DNA of 64,000 nucleotides. It comes from Funneliformis mosseae. Lineage: Eukaryota > Glomeromycota > Glomeromycetes > Glomerales > Glomeraceae. The notes beneath the pieces were generated by a model, which saw only the letters and a list, made by a program, of their open reading frames with translations, was not told where the DNA came from and did not search any database. Shown here piece after piece: positions 48,721 through 63,646 of the stretch. The translations under genes were made by a program, and so were the position numbers. How positions within the stretch are numbered: position 1 is the first letter of the stretch; the number at the start of each line of letters is the position of its first letter. The stretch lies in the NCBI GenBank assembly GCA_910592005.1, contig CAJVPP010000005.1, positions 16,838 to 80,837 of the forward strand, given 5' to 3'.

Positions 48721-51264
48721 ATGTCTTACCATTCAATTTGAACAATTTTTATTATTTTATTTAAATATATTTTATTATTTATTTTAAATTAATTTTTAAA
48801 ATTAATGTACAGAACTTGCAGAATACATCTGATTTTTTTTATTTATAAAATCAAATATACACATACAAATTTTACAAATGATTTTTAAAATATTCACAAA
48901 TTTATATATATAAATCTAGTTTGAAGTAAGTTCTACAGTTAGATATTATTTTACATGCAGATTTATTTGTATAACTAATCAATACAATTTAAATTTTTAC
49001 TTTATTTTATTATTTTTTTTTATCTTACAATATTTCAATTAAAAACTTTTAATAAATAAGTATTTTATTTTAATAAGTAATTCATCTACTATATTATCTA
49101 TTAGTATACAGAAATAAAAAAAAATTTAAATAACAAAATTTTTACTAAAAAAGTATACAAAAAAGATATTACATAAAATAAATTATATATATAGTTAAAA
49201 TAGAATTCAAAATAAATAAAGAATGAGTTACAGGTAGTTTTTAATTAAATAATATAGTATCTATAATACTAATTAAGGTTTGAGAAACCTGAGTTTAATT
49301 CTTAGGGTGATTTTTATAATTTAAGTATAACAATTGTGTTGAGTGGCTATTCTAAATTAGGTTGTTAAAGACTTTTCTTTTTAGTGATTGGCCTGAACTC
49401 TATTATACTATAATAGCATTAAGGATTAACTATACAATATTTACTTTATTTAGCTTATCATGATGGCTAGTGATTCAGCAATTCAGACTAGCTTTAAAAA
49501 TAACCAAAAGCGACTTGATTTTAAGTACAATAGCATATAGGATATACAAGTTTCTGTCAAAACACTTAGGGTATTCAATCACTAAATATTAAAAAATAAA
49601 TAAATAAAAAAAAATTTATAGGTTGTTTAACATATTGATTTTAATATTAAATTGAAAATATTTTATATAGTATACAGATTATAATAAAAATTCTAAAGGT
49701 GTATTTATAATCAGAATAAAAATATTCAAAAAAAATTATATATATTTATCTACTAAAGAATATTAAAAGTAGTATATAGATATACTGCTTAACTATCAAA
49801 TCAAATAAATTTTATAGTTAGATTTATAATTTAAATAAATATTAACAACTAGATATTATAGCAAAAATGTAATATATTTATCTTTATATCAAGAAGTATC
49901 TTATAGTTGATTCATTTTCTAATTTAGTTAATTAATAAATATTCAAGAAAAAAATAAAACTCAATTAATATATGATTAATTTCTACTTATACTTTTATCA
50001 CTATCATTTAGTTTAAAAAAAATTTAATTAAAAATGATAATTCAAAAAGTCAAATAATAAATTATGTTACATATAAAAATCTAATAGCAGGTATTAAATT
50101 CTTCTATGTTATAATTACAGTAATAAATAAATTAGTTTTAAATAAAGTTTATAAATTTTCACCTTAAAGTTTATTGATTGATGAAAATAATACAATTACA
50201 TATAATAAAATATATATAATTATTAGTAAATATATAGTAAGAAATATTCCTGTACTTTATTATTTAAGATTTATTAAATTATTAAAAATCCTTATGTTGA
50301 ATTAAATAAATAAATTGTGAATTATTAAATAATTTATTATATTAATGCATAATACAAAAAATTTTAATATATGAAATTTTTGATTAGATAGTCAAGTTGT
50401 AAAATAATAAATCATCAAATAAACATTTTTGATTAAAAATTCTTTTTGTTCTTGAAAATACAGATGAATTATCTAAAATCAATTTCAGATATGAAAAATA
50501 TATAAACCAATTTTTTTATTTTGTGCAGTCAGTCTAACTAAAAATTTGAATATATAATTTATAATCAAATTATAGATTATATTTTTGATTAAAAAATGAA
50601 ATAAGTTATATTAATATTTGATTTATAAATTTATATATAAATAAAATTATGAATTAAACATTAAATTATTTATAATTTAATTTGTTATTTATATATAATT
50701 TCTTTAAATAATCCAAATTTAATTATAATTCTCAATTAATCTTAATATACAAGATTTATAAAACTTTATTTCTAATAGTTATATTATTAAATATATACAA
50801 AGTTTTAGAAATTTTATCTTTTATAAGGAAAATACTTTTATCAAAAAAATCTAAATCGGTAAAATTAAAAGGAATAAAAGACTGAATAATTTTAAAAACC
50901 TATTAATTAATAAATAAATAGAGGCACCTTTTTACTAAAATCCAATATTTGATTTTGTGGCTAATTTTTTTGAGTCACGTAATATTCTTCCAGATAAAGA
51001 AATAATGAAAGGCCTTTTCACATGTTTTTTTATTTCCAATGAAATCAGATATTTGTTACCAAATTAGTGGTTTCATGTGATATAATTTGAGGTTGCGATC
51101 TTTGTATTTATTGTAATTTGCTTTTTTTTTTTAAACCACTTTTTTTTTACCAAATTATTTGCCCAAAACAATTATTTAAATAAATTTCACCTTGCGCTTC
51201 GACTTTAGATTACCGTACAAGCTTTGAATTCAATAACCGACCTTTTTGCATCCTTTTTTTGTAA

Positions 51265-52749
<1,485 letters not shown>

Positions 52750-52920
52750 TAAATTTAAATATGTAATTTGTAAGGATGTTAAAAATTAATTAATTTATAT
52801 TTATTGCTTAGCAAAAAGAATCACGTGATTCTAGTTTTTAGCCGGATGCTCATGTGACATTTGCGCAAATATGCATAAAAATGTGATTTTGTTGATCAAA
52901 ATGAATTCATTTAAACCTAA

Positions 52921-54442
52921 ATGTTTCACCTTAAACCGTCCCTAAAAAAAAGCTTACTTCAAAGTTCCAATATTGTATCAAAATATTCTCGCCAATTATT
53001 ATTAAGTCGAAAATTTAAAATGGGCAGACTTGAAGGAAAAAATGTATTAATGTAATGAATTTTTGATTAAATAAATTTATGAGTGAGGGGATTCAACTTA
53101 TCATTGATTGAACTTTAGTACAGGAGCTTCCGCCGGTATCGGTGAAGCATGTGCTAAGGAATTTGCTAAAGCTGGTTCAAATTTGGTAACTGAAAATCGA
53201 ATTTAAACTTAATTGTATAAATCAGTTGGTAATTCGCTTTTATTTAGATTCTTGCAGCTAGAAGAATTGAACGTCTTGAAAAACTGTGCGAAGAAATTTC
53301 CAAAAATCATCCTTCAATTAAAGTTTTCAAACATCAATTAGATGTTCGTGAAAAAGCAAAAGTCGACCAATTAATTTCTTCTTTACCTTCAGATTTGAAA
53401 AACATTGATATAATTGTTAACAATGCTGGTATGCACAATTAATTCTCTTTTTTACCAAAATGAAACAGCCCATCTAATTCGTGAGTACCGATTGTGAATA
53501 GGATTGGTTATTGGGTTAGATAAGATTGATAATGTTACAAGTGAAGCCATTGATACAATGATTGATACAAATGTCAAGGGTTTGTTATATGTGACCCAGG
53601 CGATCCTTCCCGTAATGAAAGAACGTCAAAAGGGACATATAATTAATGTCGGATCAGTTTCAGGTATATCCTTATTACTTGTTCATATCGTTGAGAATTC
53701 TCATTATTAATAATATATTTCTTATAGGAACTCAAGTTTATGTCAATGGGGGCGTATACTGTGCTTCAAAACACGCCGTCGATGCTATCTCAAGGACATT
53801 GCTACTTGAATTGGTAATTATTTTAAGTATTCAACTTGATTTATTTAAATAAATTTGAAATAAATGACATTCATTTAAATAGGTTGATACTCCAATTAGA
53901 GTTACGCAAATTAATCCAGGTAAGATAATGAATGATCTGATCTACTTTGGCGAATTACCTAAACCTTTATTCATTTCTTATAGGAATGGTAAAAACCGAG
54001 TTCTCTATAGTTCGATTCGGTGGAGATAAAACAAAGGCTGATAAATTTTATGAAGGCTTGGTAAATCATTCTTGACCTTCTAATTATGCCTTTTATTATT
54101 TTTATTAAATTACTTATTAGTTGTTTCTTTCTTTTATTATTAGCAACCTTTAACTGGCGAGGATATTGGCAAGTACAATTCAAAGTTCGACAAAACTCGT
54201 ATGTATTTATGATTTTTTAGCATTAATTTTATACAACTAAAATTATATAGCCGAAACTATTGTCTTTGCTGCATCACGACCCGACCATGTAAACATTGCT
54301 GATATAGTGATTTATCCAGTAAATCAGGTAAAAAAACTTTTTTATAACTTGAAACAAATTCCTTTTAATTATTAAATTTTCCTCTTAATATTTCTAGGGA
54401 GCTGTTACAACTATTCATAAACCATTATTAAATAAACAATAA
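52921..54442 (+). CDS. Short-chain dehydrogenase/reductase (YMR226C/YdfG-like), possible mitochondrial presequence
   Basis: NAD(P)-dependent oxidoreductase of the classical SDR group, closest in wording to the NADP-dependent hydroxy-acid/serine dehydrogenases. Ten exons (52921-53051, 53119-53185, 53248-53428, 53502-53663, 53728-53813, 53883-53919, 53984-54060, 54144-54198, 54251-54327, 54398-54442) sum to 918 nt, 305 residues. Motifs: cofactor loop [23 protein letters not shown], catalytic Ser in [10 protein letters not shown], Tyr and Lys in [10 protein letters not shown], and INPGMVKTEF. Two in-frame starts exist: 52921, giving a 33-residue basic, Ser-rich leader without acidic residues, and 53020 ([10 protein letters not shown]), the usual family start giving 272 residues. 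Confidence 0.9.
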
Positions 54443-56070
54443 GTTAATAATTTGAAATCAGCATAATTAAAATCCATTGGATTGGTTAAATGTTGAAAGA
54501 TTTTGATTGGTTATAATAATTTTATAAAGGAGATTTCTAAAATAAAATTTTTGATTTTTCAAATTAAAGTCAATAAAAACAATTCTTTATGCTTTCTTTA
54601 TTATTTTCTTTTTTACTTAATAACTTTTAATAGTAAAAAATAAAATTTTTCATATAATTCAATTTAATTTGATATTAAATTATTAAAAATTTTTTATTAA
54701 ATATTAAAAATTTATTATTAAATTTGTTTTTTTTTTTTTTTTTAAAAAAAAAAAGGTTTACTTTTATTTGTTTAATCTATTTTAGATTTAATAAAATATA
54801 TAAACCTTTAATTTTAATAATTTATTATTAAAATTAATATAATTTTATTATTTATATAAGTCTTAATAAGATTTTAATAGTTTATTTAAGTTATATAATT
54901 AATATTAAACAATTTGTTAAACAATTAGATTTTATTTAGAAAAAAAATTATTTAATTAATATAAATTTTTATTAAATAAATATTATATCTTTATAATATA
55001 ATATACTGTATATAAATTAATTAATAAAATAAAATATTAATTACATAAAAAAAATTAATTGCAAATCTGTATATGATCAATAGAATTTATATAGTAAATT
55101 ATGGTATTATATTTAATAATAATAAAAAACTTGTTCAAAAATCTCTTTTTCTCCTTAACAAATAAATATCAAAATCTTACATTACTTCAGGAAAACTTGT
55201 TGCAACTGGTAATATTATACCAGAACTTCATTATGGTCCATATTTATATGATTGATAGATTTTTTCTAAAGAAAAAATTTAAAAAATCCTATTCCTTTAT
55301 GTTTAGGACTTGAAATTATAATCTAACTTAATAATAATTCATTTATTATTTATATAGTTTATAATATTCATAGTTTTTTACAACCAAGTTATATTTGTGA
55401 AGAAAAAGAACAGAGTAGTAGTATTAAACAAATGCTTCTATAGCTATTACTTCCATCTACTAATCTGTTTTTAATAGTAAAATAAAATATACAGAACTCT
55501 TTTATTTAGGTTTAGACCAACCTGAAACAGCTCAAAAGTTATTAGAAGGGGTTATATTTTATTCTTTTATTGTTAAATTAGAAAATACTTTAGTTTTTGT
55601 TAGTTGTCTTGATAAAATTACATTATCAAATATAAACAAAATTAGTTATAATTATGCAGCATCATTATTTTATAATATAAAAGAGTATAATTAGTTTTTA
55701 TCAATATATTGATAAAAAATTTTTTAATTACAATTTATCAAAATAGTCAATTGTTGCTAAATACAAAGATATTTTACCTAATGTTATTTGGAATCAAATT
55801 GGAGTTTTAACTTCAATTTCAGATGATACTTTATTTGTTATAAATCATTCTATAACTTTAAATAGAATAAATCAAGCATATTAAGAACTTTATACTTATC
55901 AATTACCTAATAATTATATATTTGCGAACTGAAATAATAAAGTAATTATAAAAAGATTATATAAATTACATTTAAAAAAAATTATCAATAAATCGGTTAA
56001 ATGTTATTAAGTTTTTCAAATTTGATTACAACAAAAAAGTAATATTATTGAACTACATATTTTACTTTAT
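54443..56070 (+). other. AT-rich stretch with decayed ORF pieces of unknown family
   Basis: 54.5-55.1 kb is plain AT-rich DNA. From 55.1 to 56.07 kb plus-strand pieces such as GLDQPETAQKLLEGVIFYSF, KLENTLVFVSCLDKITLSN and NYAASLFYNIKEYN look like a broken protein. I do not recognise it, and the in-frame stops make it non-functional. Confidence 0.35.
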
Positions 56071-56075
56071 AAAGT

Positions 56076-59000
56076 ATATCAATCATCGGACAAATCCAGT
56101 TACACAAATTTTACTAATTGTTTAAATTTGTATAACCTTAAGTCAAAAACTTCAATACAATGATTACTCATTTAAATAGTATATTACGTCATGATTTTAT
56201 TATTAATAATTAACTTTTAGCTTCCATTTTAAGTATCGATTCATTCTTTTTTAAACAATAATTATTAAAAAAAATCTCTAATATATTTAAACTTCGTTCA
56301 TTATTTTAGTCTTTTACTCAAGATCCTCTTTAATGCCAACTTGTTAAAAGTCAATAATAGATTAAATATATGTAAAAAGACACGCTTATTAAAATCTGAT
56401 TAATATACAAAGGTAATTTACAAGCTAGATTTTTCTTTTACTAATAAAAATGCATTTTTTATTTATTAATATATATACAAAATAGTTGAAACTATTATTT
56501 TATTCTGACACAAGCAAAACACTTTAATATTATTTATGTATTATCAATTCTTTTTGTGTTTATTATTTCTCTAATATTTTTTAATACGCTGAATACTTCA
56601 ACATTGTGGTAATTTGGTTAAAACTTCATTAATTTCATTTTCTAAAGGCATTATTTTCTTTTGTAATAAACACTTCAAAATTTCCTTTTCTTTCTCAGTT
56701 GTTACAACTCTTTGACATTTTAATGGGGGCTGATTTTCAACATCTTCTTGATTTTCTGATAATTCAGTACATTTTCGCTTTGAGTTAATGTTTTTGTCTT
56801 TTAAAATTGATTAGGGATCTTGTTCATTAAATTGAATAGTTTACAATGCTCTTGCTGGTTGAGAAGAGCCTTCATCATTACCTTCTGGTATGGTTGGTGC
56901 ATTTTTTTTTTTTGATTTTTTATTTTTTGATAAATCAGAGACTTTAGTTTACATTATTGATAACTTTTTTCTTCCTTTGATATTAATTGCCTCAGTTTTT
57001 ATTACTTCTTGTCAATAAACTTTTTTTATTCTTCCTAATCCATCTTTATATGCTTGATTAATTTTGATTAATCCTTCTTGGTTTAATTGAGGCAGAGAAT
57101 TTTTTTTGAAAAGATCATGATCGATAGCATTATCCATTTCAAATACTTCCAGCAAGTCGTGGGTCAATTTCTATAATAGATCAATATGATTATTAGTGTT
57201 ATAATCTTTTTGATAATATATGTAAGTATCCAGAAATTCATTCAATAATGTGTCTATTCGTTCTCTTTCCTCTTGAGTTGCTCTAATTTGTAATTCTAAA
57301 TTTTCTTGATTACATGAATTTCCTGTAATATTTTGTTTGATATAGGCAATACTATGAGTCTTCAAGGCTTCATCATAAGCTGGATAATATCCTTCTCTTG
57401 TTAAATTTATAGAGGCACAATAATGAAGTTTTTGTTCTAATTGTAGGTATTTTTCTAAAATAGAAAGGAAATGTGTAACAGAAGTAGTATAATTATTTTT
57501 CCCAGCTGCTGGAAAAAGTGGAGCAAAAACAGCTAACCTAAATCTTTGCAGTTCATAATTTCCACAACGTATTCCGGTAAGATAAATTTTCCAAATTGCA
57601 AACCATTCATAATACAAATACCAGATTCTTAAACAAATTCTTTTATTTACAGGGCCAGATAATATTTCTTTGATTTTAATATTTTTTTTTGTATGTATAT
57701 ATGAATGGCTGTATCAACTGCAATCCATATTAACTCCAAAACTCTTTTCGTGAATCGATAATTAATAACGGCTGCCAATTTATCCAAAAATTTTACACCT
57801 AAAGCTGTAGCCAAATCATAAATGCCGTAACTTGAAAATAAAGTAAGAAGTGCACTCATCATGTCCTTAGACGTATGCCATTGACCCAGGATAAGTTGTA
57901 TATTTTCTGATTTGTTATGGCATTTAATCAATCTTCTAAATATTACCTCATCAGCATAAATATCTAGAAAGTCATTCTCATTTAATAAAAAATCCTTTTT
58001 ATACATTTCTGTAGCTCGTAAGATCTCATCATTATTATTTGGTGATCCACTTGATTCAAGTATGACTATATTCAGAGGTGGAAGCTTACAGCCAAAATTT
58101 ATTTGTTTTAATATTTCTAAATCTACTGCTGTAAGATCAAAGTTTTTATTGTATTCTAACTCTCCTTTTTCATTGAGCCGAAATGCTAATAAACCTTCAA
58201 ATACTTTATTAAATTTTCAGATAATTTTATGTATTACTTGTGACATTCTAAAGAGCTGTGTATCAGCATTTAATTCATGAAGTGGTTCAGGTTTTTTATT
58301 AATAATTTCAGGTAATGTGAATTGAAACACCATCCTTAGTATAGTATATAATATATCACGAGTTACATCATAGATATTTTTAAATTGAAAACTTCTTTCT
58401 TTAAAGTTTATATTATCTATCACTGCTAAGTTAAAAATTGTTATTCCATTTAATAGACGTTTAGATGGATCTGCATTTTTCATTCGTATTTTCTCTAATC
58501 TCTGCTTATGTCTATTTGTATGCCCAATAATAGAACATTTGGTCAAAAGTTCATGCAATGAGAACAGTAACTTTGGTCTTTAACATAACAATGCTAATAC
58601 GCTTGGTAGCCATAAATTCGAGTATGGGAATGCAAAATTAACTAAAGATGAATCAATAAAGAAAGAAGTGTATTGACTTTTTTTAATCCATTTTCTTTAA
58701 TAGTTTGTTATCTGAGTGATGTTTACGATTTGATTCTGCAATTTTATTTTCTAGTATTAATTTAAGCATTAATTCAAAAAAGATTATTAAAGGCCTAGGA
58801 AATGTACCAATATAACTACTAAAACTTTCGGAATTTTGTAAGTTATTTTTATTTTTTTTAAGATACTTGAATGATTTTCATAATTCTTGTCCCATTTTTC
58901 AGCCAATTTTCTCATATTTCTTTTTATCTGACTCTTTTTCTTGATTAATAGGAATTTTATTTATTTTCATTATTATTTTTAATACAAAATAGCTCAGAAG

Positions 59001-60499
59001 ATTATGGTTACAACCAATATGTTTATTTGTAGTAGGTTGTGGCGAATTAAAAAATGGAATAATTTGAGGCAAAATTGCTGTAAGAATATTTTTTTGATAT
59101 TCGAAATTTTCATCTTTTGCAATATTTAAAAACCATTGTGTCAATAAATGGAAAGTTTTTTTAATGTCTTCCCTATGGTATCCCTTTTTTACACATGATA
59201 ATATCGCTCTTCCTCTTTCTGATTTAATATGAAGATGTCCTCCTTCACGTTTATAACAATTACAATATACATATCATAGATTTTTAACTTCATTATGACA
59301 TTCATATACAGAATCATATGATTCTAGTACGCTACAATTAACTTGACCATTACAAACTACTTGGATATTTTTTCCAATTATATTCCATAAATGTTTTTCA
59401 CATCCTAAACCTCATGTAAAAAAATAAAAAATTTTTCACAAAATAAACATCTTTTTGATGAAGTATACTTTGACCTGTGCTTTTTGTTTTTTTAAAATCT
59501 GGATTATGAAGATTTTTTGATCATGATTAAAATGGTAACTACAAACACCCAATTGTTCTAATACACCATCTGCTTCAACAATACTTTCTCCATCTATTTG
59601 CCATATACCACAAAGCTACCATAATGTTCAGAAACTTTTTGAATTTTCACATCTTTTAATACACCCATTTATTTTATCAACAATGACACAATGGGTTAAA
59701 ATCTTAGACTCTTTTTGTTCAATAATTAGTTCTTCCAAACATGATTCTGATATTAAGTCATTATCATCATCAGTAGATATACTGTCTGTTTCACTCATAT
59801 CTTTTGTATATAGTTTGTTAATAATTTTTGTTAAATATTTCTCGTCCAAAGCAAAAATAGCTGGCTTTTCTAATTCATCACTCTCAATTTCGTTTTCAAA
59901 AATTTCTAAATTTGAAGCCTTCAGAATGTTTTCATATATATTATATAAGACATTTCAAAATTCAAAAATTTATGTATGACTTTTATACTAATTTTATGGC
60001 TAAGGTTCTCTTGAACTAAATGCGAAAAGTGTGTTAAACATGAAGAGCATATTATGATAAACATATTTATTTTTAGAAGCTTTTTTTGATCGGCTTTGAT
60101 AGATATAAAAAAAAAGAGAAAATTCTTAAAAAAAAAATAAAGTAAAATAAAATTTTACGCTATTTGAACAATTTTTTCTTGTAAAAAATTCAGTTTTTAG
60201 AAAGTAAAAAGTTTAGATTTCAGAAATTTATTATATATAAAATAGAACAATACATCAACTTCATAGCTAAAATCCTTTTAAACGAGAAAACTTTTATTAA
60301 TAATATGTATAAGAGAAAATGTCGAAAGAAACTTCAAGATTAATTTAGTCATTATTATTTGGCCAGTTATGTATCACCATATTTAATTATAGTTAAAAAT
60401 GTTCAATTTTCATAGTAAAATTAATAGTAAATTATGGTCATGCATAATATCGATCACTACTTGATCTATGTATCACTGGATTTGTCTGGTGATTGATAT
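56076..60499 (-). mobile_element. DUF6589-encoding element bracketed by 25-bp inverted repeats
   Basis: 56,076-56,100 reads ATATCAATCA, TCGGACAAATCCAGT; the reverse complement of 60,475-60,499 reads ATATCAATCA, CCAGACAAATCCAGT, giving 23 of 25 matches. The pair encloses 4.4 kb that contains the minus-strand DUF6589 remnant and little else. No matching target duplication was recognised in the flanks, so the 25-mers may not be the exact ends. Confidence 0.6.
56600..59980 (-). pseudogene. DUF6589-domain protein, recently broken
   Basis: Long minus-strand stretches remain open and need only a few frameshifts or stops to be joined. From the N-terminus: an acidic region (59849-59628, SETDSISTDDDNDLISE), a CEKHLWNIIGKNIQVVCNG and CNCYKREGGHLHIKSERGRA segment, ILPQIIPFFNSPQPTTNKHI at ~59.05 kb, RLEKIRMKNADPSKRLLNGI (58.49 kb), and then the DUF6589 core LILGQWHTSKDMMSALLTLF, SSYGIYDLATALGVKFLDKL, RVLELIWIAVDTAIH (57.9-57.7 kb), and RLAVFAPLFPAAGKNNYTTS, SINLTREGYYPAYDEALKTH, ATQEERERIDTLLNEFLD (57.6-57.2 kb). 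A Lys/Ser-rich tail runs to ~56.6 kb. DUF6589 proteins occur in high copy in mushrooms and Rhizophagus and behave like mobile-element genes; their activity is not known to me. Confidence 0.65.
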
Positions 60500-61040
60500 G
60501 ATTTAGACTATAAGCTTCAAAAAAAAGAATTACAGACATGACATATAATGCTTTGTATTACAAAATGTATAAATATTACTTTATATAATAAAGGTATTTT
60601 TTATGTAAGTATAAATATATATTTAAAATTATTATTAAAAAATTGTAAACTAATATTATATATTATTATAAAATAAATTTTAAACAAATGCATCTGATCC
60701 TGAAAAGGATCATGAAATAATTGCATAATTATATATAAAATAATTTTTGAATATAACTTTACTAATTTGTATTTATTAGAATTATTTTTATAATAGTTAT
60801 AATGTAAATCCTAAAAGAATAAATAGTAAAACATGTATATTATCAATAATTGCAGAAAATTTCACATATAAAGAGATAATTAAAGAATTAAAGATAATAT
60901 AGAATTTTTATAATATTAGTTGATATTAATAATATATTTATAATAATTATGTTATTTATATTTAGGTTTCACCTAATTCAATTAATGTAATACACAAATA
61001 TTCTAGAATTAATAGACCAAATATTTTGTATTAAAAAAAT
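60500..61040. other. AT-rich spacer
   Basis: No coding remnant or repeat recognised. Confidence 0.5.
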
Positions 61041-62420
61041 CAGTTATTACTTGTTCAAAAACATCTGAAATTAAAGAAAAAGAATTTCAATTATTTTTTG
61101 CAGATAAAGCAAATATGAATATGAGCTCTTATAAAATAAATGCAAAAACAGAATTACCAATACTTTATTTAAATGATCAAAAAAAAGCTCTTTAGAAAAA
61201 ATTTTCTACTACTTATTCTGATAGAATAAAATGTATTTCTTTTATATCTCATTTATAAAATAGCTACTTTAAATATAGAGAAGATTTAGGAGGATTATAT
61301 ATAATATGCAATGATTATAAATATCAAACTTTGATTGAATTAGTAACTACAAATTTTTTTAATAAATTCGAAAGGTTAATATTGATTAAATTTTTATTTA
61401 TTTTATTATTCAAATATAATTATATATATATTTTTTTATAGGATCAGTTAATTCATAAATTAGAATGTTTACAATGTTATCTAAAAAAAATTATGAAAGA
61501 GAATTATTTGTAAATAAGAATAATATGACCAATCATGTAGATTGTATTAATTATTATTTATTATTTGTATTTGAAGAATACACATAACAACATTTTTTAC
61601 GTCAAGAGTATGACAAATTTTTTAATATATTTAAAGAACTTATTAATTAACTTGATATTATCTATCATCTTAAACTCCTAGAATATCAAAAGCAATTGAC
61701 ATGTTACTTAGCACATTAAACTTATAAAGCTTATCTAAATGCTCAATTTAATTCTATTTTATGTGAATTAAATAACTATAAAGCTATTATTGTAATTGAT
61801 TATAAAATGTGAATTTACTTGCAACAGCTCAGGAAACAAAAAGTGAATTTTTTGAAAACGTAAGTGGACTCTTCATACAACTCTAATATTTTAAAAAAAT
61901 AAAAATAATAATGAAGAATTAGATATTCAAGCTTATGATCATTAGAGTTTAAATACTAAGCAAGATGCTTAGTTTATAGCATTATATTTTAAAGCAGTAT
62001 TTATGACAATAGATCTTAAACCTCTTTAGATTAAAATTATTTCAGATAATGAAAGGTATTATCATAATTTAGAACTAATGGTAATTATTAGCCATTAGTA
62101 TGATTAGTATAATATAAAAGTACATAGATAGATTTGTCTTGAACTAAAAGAAGCAAAAATAACTGTTAATTCTTATCATACAATAGTAAATAATTTTTTT
62201 TAATTTTATATTGAACAATTATATATTTATATCTAATTAAAATATTTACATCACGCATGTAATTAAAAGGTATATTAGAATTAGATGTGATTTTACCAAT
62301 AGAGAAGATATTAAGATAGTATTTTAAAATCTAAGTGAAACATCAGTATCACATATAGAATTAAATCAAAGTATAAAAATAATTGATTAAGTAAACTCAG
62401 ATCAAACAAATATAAAGTAA
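61040..62420 (+). pseudogene. Decayed DDE/integrase-like element protein
   Basis: Plus-strand pieces: SEIKEKEFQLFFADKANMNM, AKTELPILYLNDQKKAL, YREDLGGLYIICNDYKYQTL, an intron-like gap (61.38-61.44 kb), DQLIHKLECLQCYLKK, IIVIDYKM, WTLHTTLIF, EELDIQAYDH, AVFMTIDLKPL, IKIISDNERYYHNLELMVII and LKEAKITVNSYH. The spaced acidic residues in IDYKM, ISDN and KEAK, with the ISDNxxxYHN context, resemble a DDE-type catalytic core. It matches a repeated family I associate with Rhizophagus genomes, but the name is uncertain. Many stops. Confidence 0.45.
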
Positions 62421-63646
62421 GTTCATTTTTAATTTTATTTTAATAAAATTATAATATTATATAGAACTCCTAATTAAGAACCTTATTATACACTTTTAAG
62501 AAATTTTAAAAAGTTTCATTATACAATTATACAAATTTTGTTATACATTTAATAGTTCACTAAAAAAGGTTCATTGTATACCTACTTAATGATAAAATAA
62601 TTTATTATACACTTATTTAATGATAAAAAAATTTTTTATTATACATTTTAACCAAATTGAAAATTATTATTATATATTTATCATATACTTTCTATTACAT
62701 ATCAATAACCTCAATGATATTTATATGATATATTATATATTATATATTATTTTCTGATAAAATTTGACATTAAAACTAAATTTATTTATTATATGTACAT
62801 ATTACATAAAAAAATTCTCAGTTAACATCATATTATTATTAAAGAGATAATATTAATCATATTGAAAATAGCATTATAAATGCTAAAAAAATTATGAAAA
62901 ACACAAAAAAAAATAGGATAAAAATAATGATAATAGTTATTAATAGAATGATTATACACATTACACTTTAATTTAATAGTTTAAGTAGTATACTTTACTT
63001 AAATTTTAAATAAATATGGAATTTTTGTCAAACAGTATAAATTTTTTTAAAAAATGTTGTACATTTAAGTTAAATTTTAATGTATATTTTATCTATTTCT
63101 CAGATATAGTTCATTATATAAAATTTTTTATAATCAGGGATCTTCATTATATATGTAATAGTAAGATAGAATAATAGATTTACATTTTTATAATAGAATA
63201 ATAATAGAATAATAGAATTGTAAATAAAAAAAAATCTAAAAATTACTAGAAAAAAACTATAAAAATGTAAAATAAATAATCTAGAAGTTTATTAACTAAA
63301 TAGAGATAAAGGTGAAGATGAAAATAGTAATAAAGGTAGTAGACTAAGTGATATATCTTTAAGTAATAGATTAGTTTAAATAGCAATGCATCTCTAAATA
63401 GTGGCCTTAGTTCAGATATTCTAGAATTTCATCTTAACTACTTCCATCATCTTCAGCAAAAAAAAAAAATAGTTAATAAAAAAAAATATAAATATAAAAA
63501 TAAAATAAAAATATTTTTGAATACAAAACTACATAATAGGAATAATCAAAATTCAAGAAATACCAATAAAAAAAATCTAAAATTATATCTAGCATCTTAA
63601 AGTAGTTTAAATAGAATTAGCCTATAATAGGTCAATTTGCTAGATA
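62421..63646. other. AT-rich desert
   Basis: Contains loosely repeated words of the type TTATACACTTATTTAATGATAAA around 62.48-62.64 kb. No gene remnant recognised. Confidence 0.5.

Noticed and set aside
53664..53727. U12-type intron in the SDR gene (GTATATCCTTATT donor)
   Set aside because: The intron must start at GTATAT to keep the frame; the ATATCCTT is shifted by two bases and the end is a plain TTATAG, so a U2 intron is the simpler reading.
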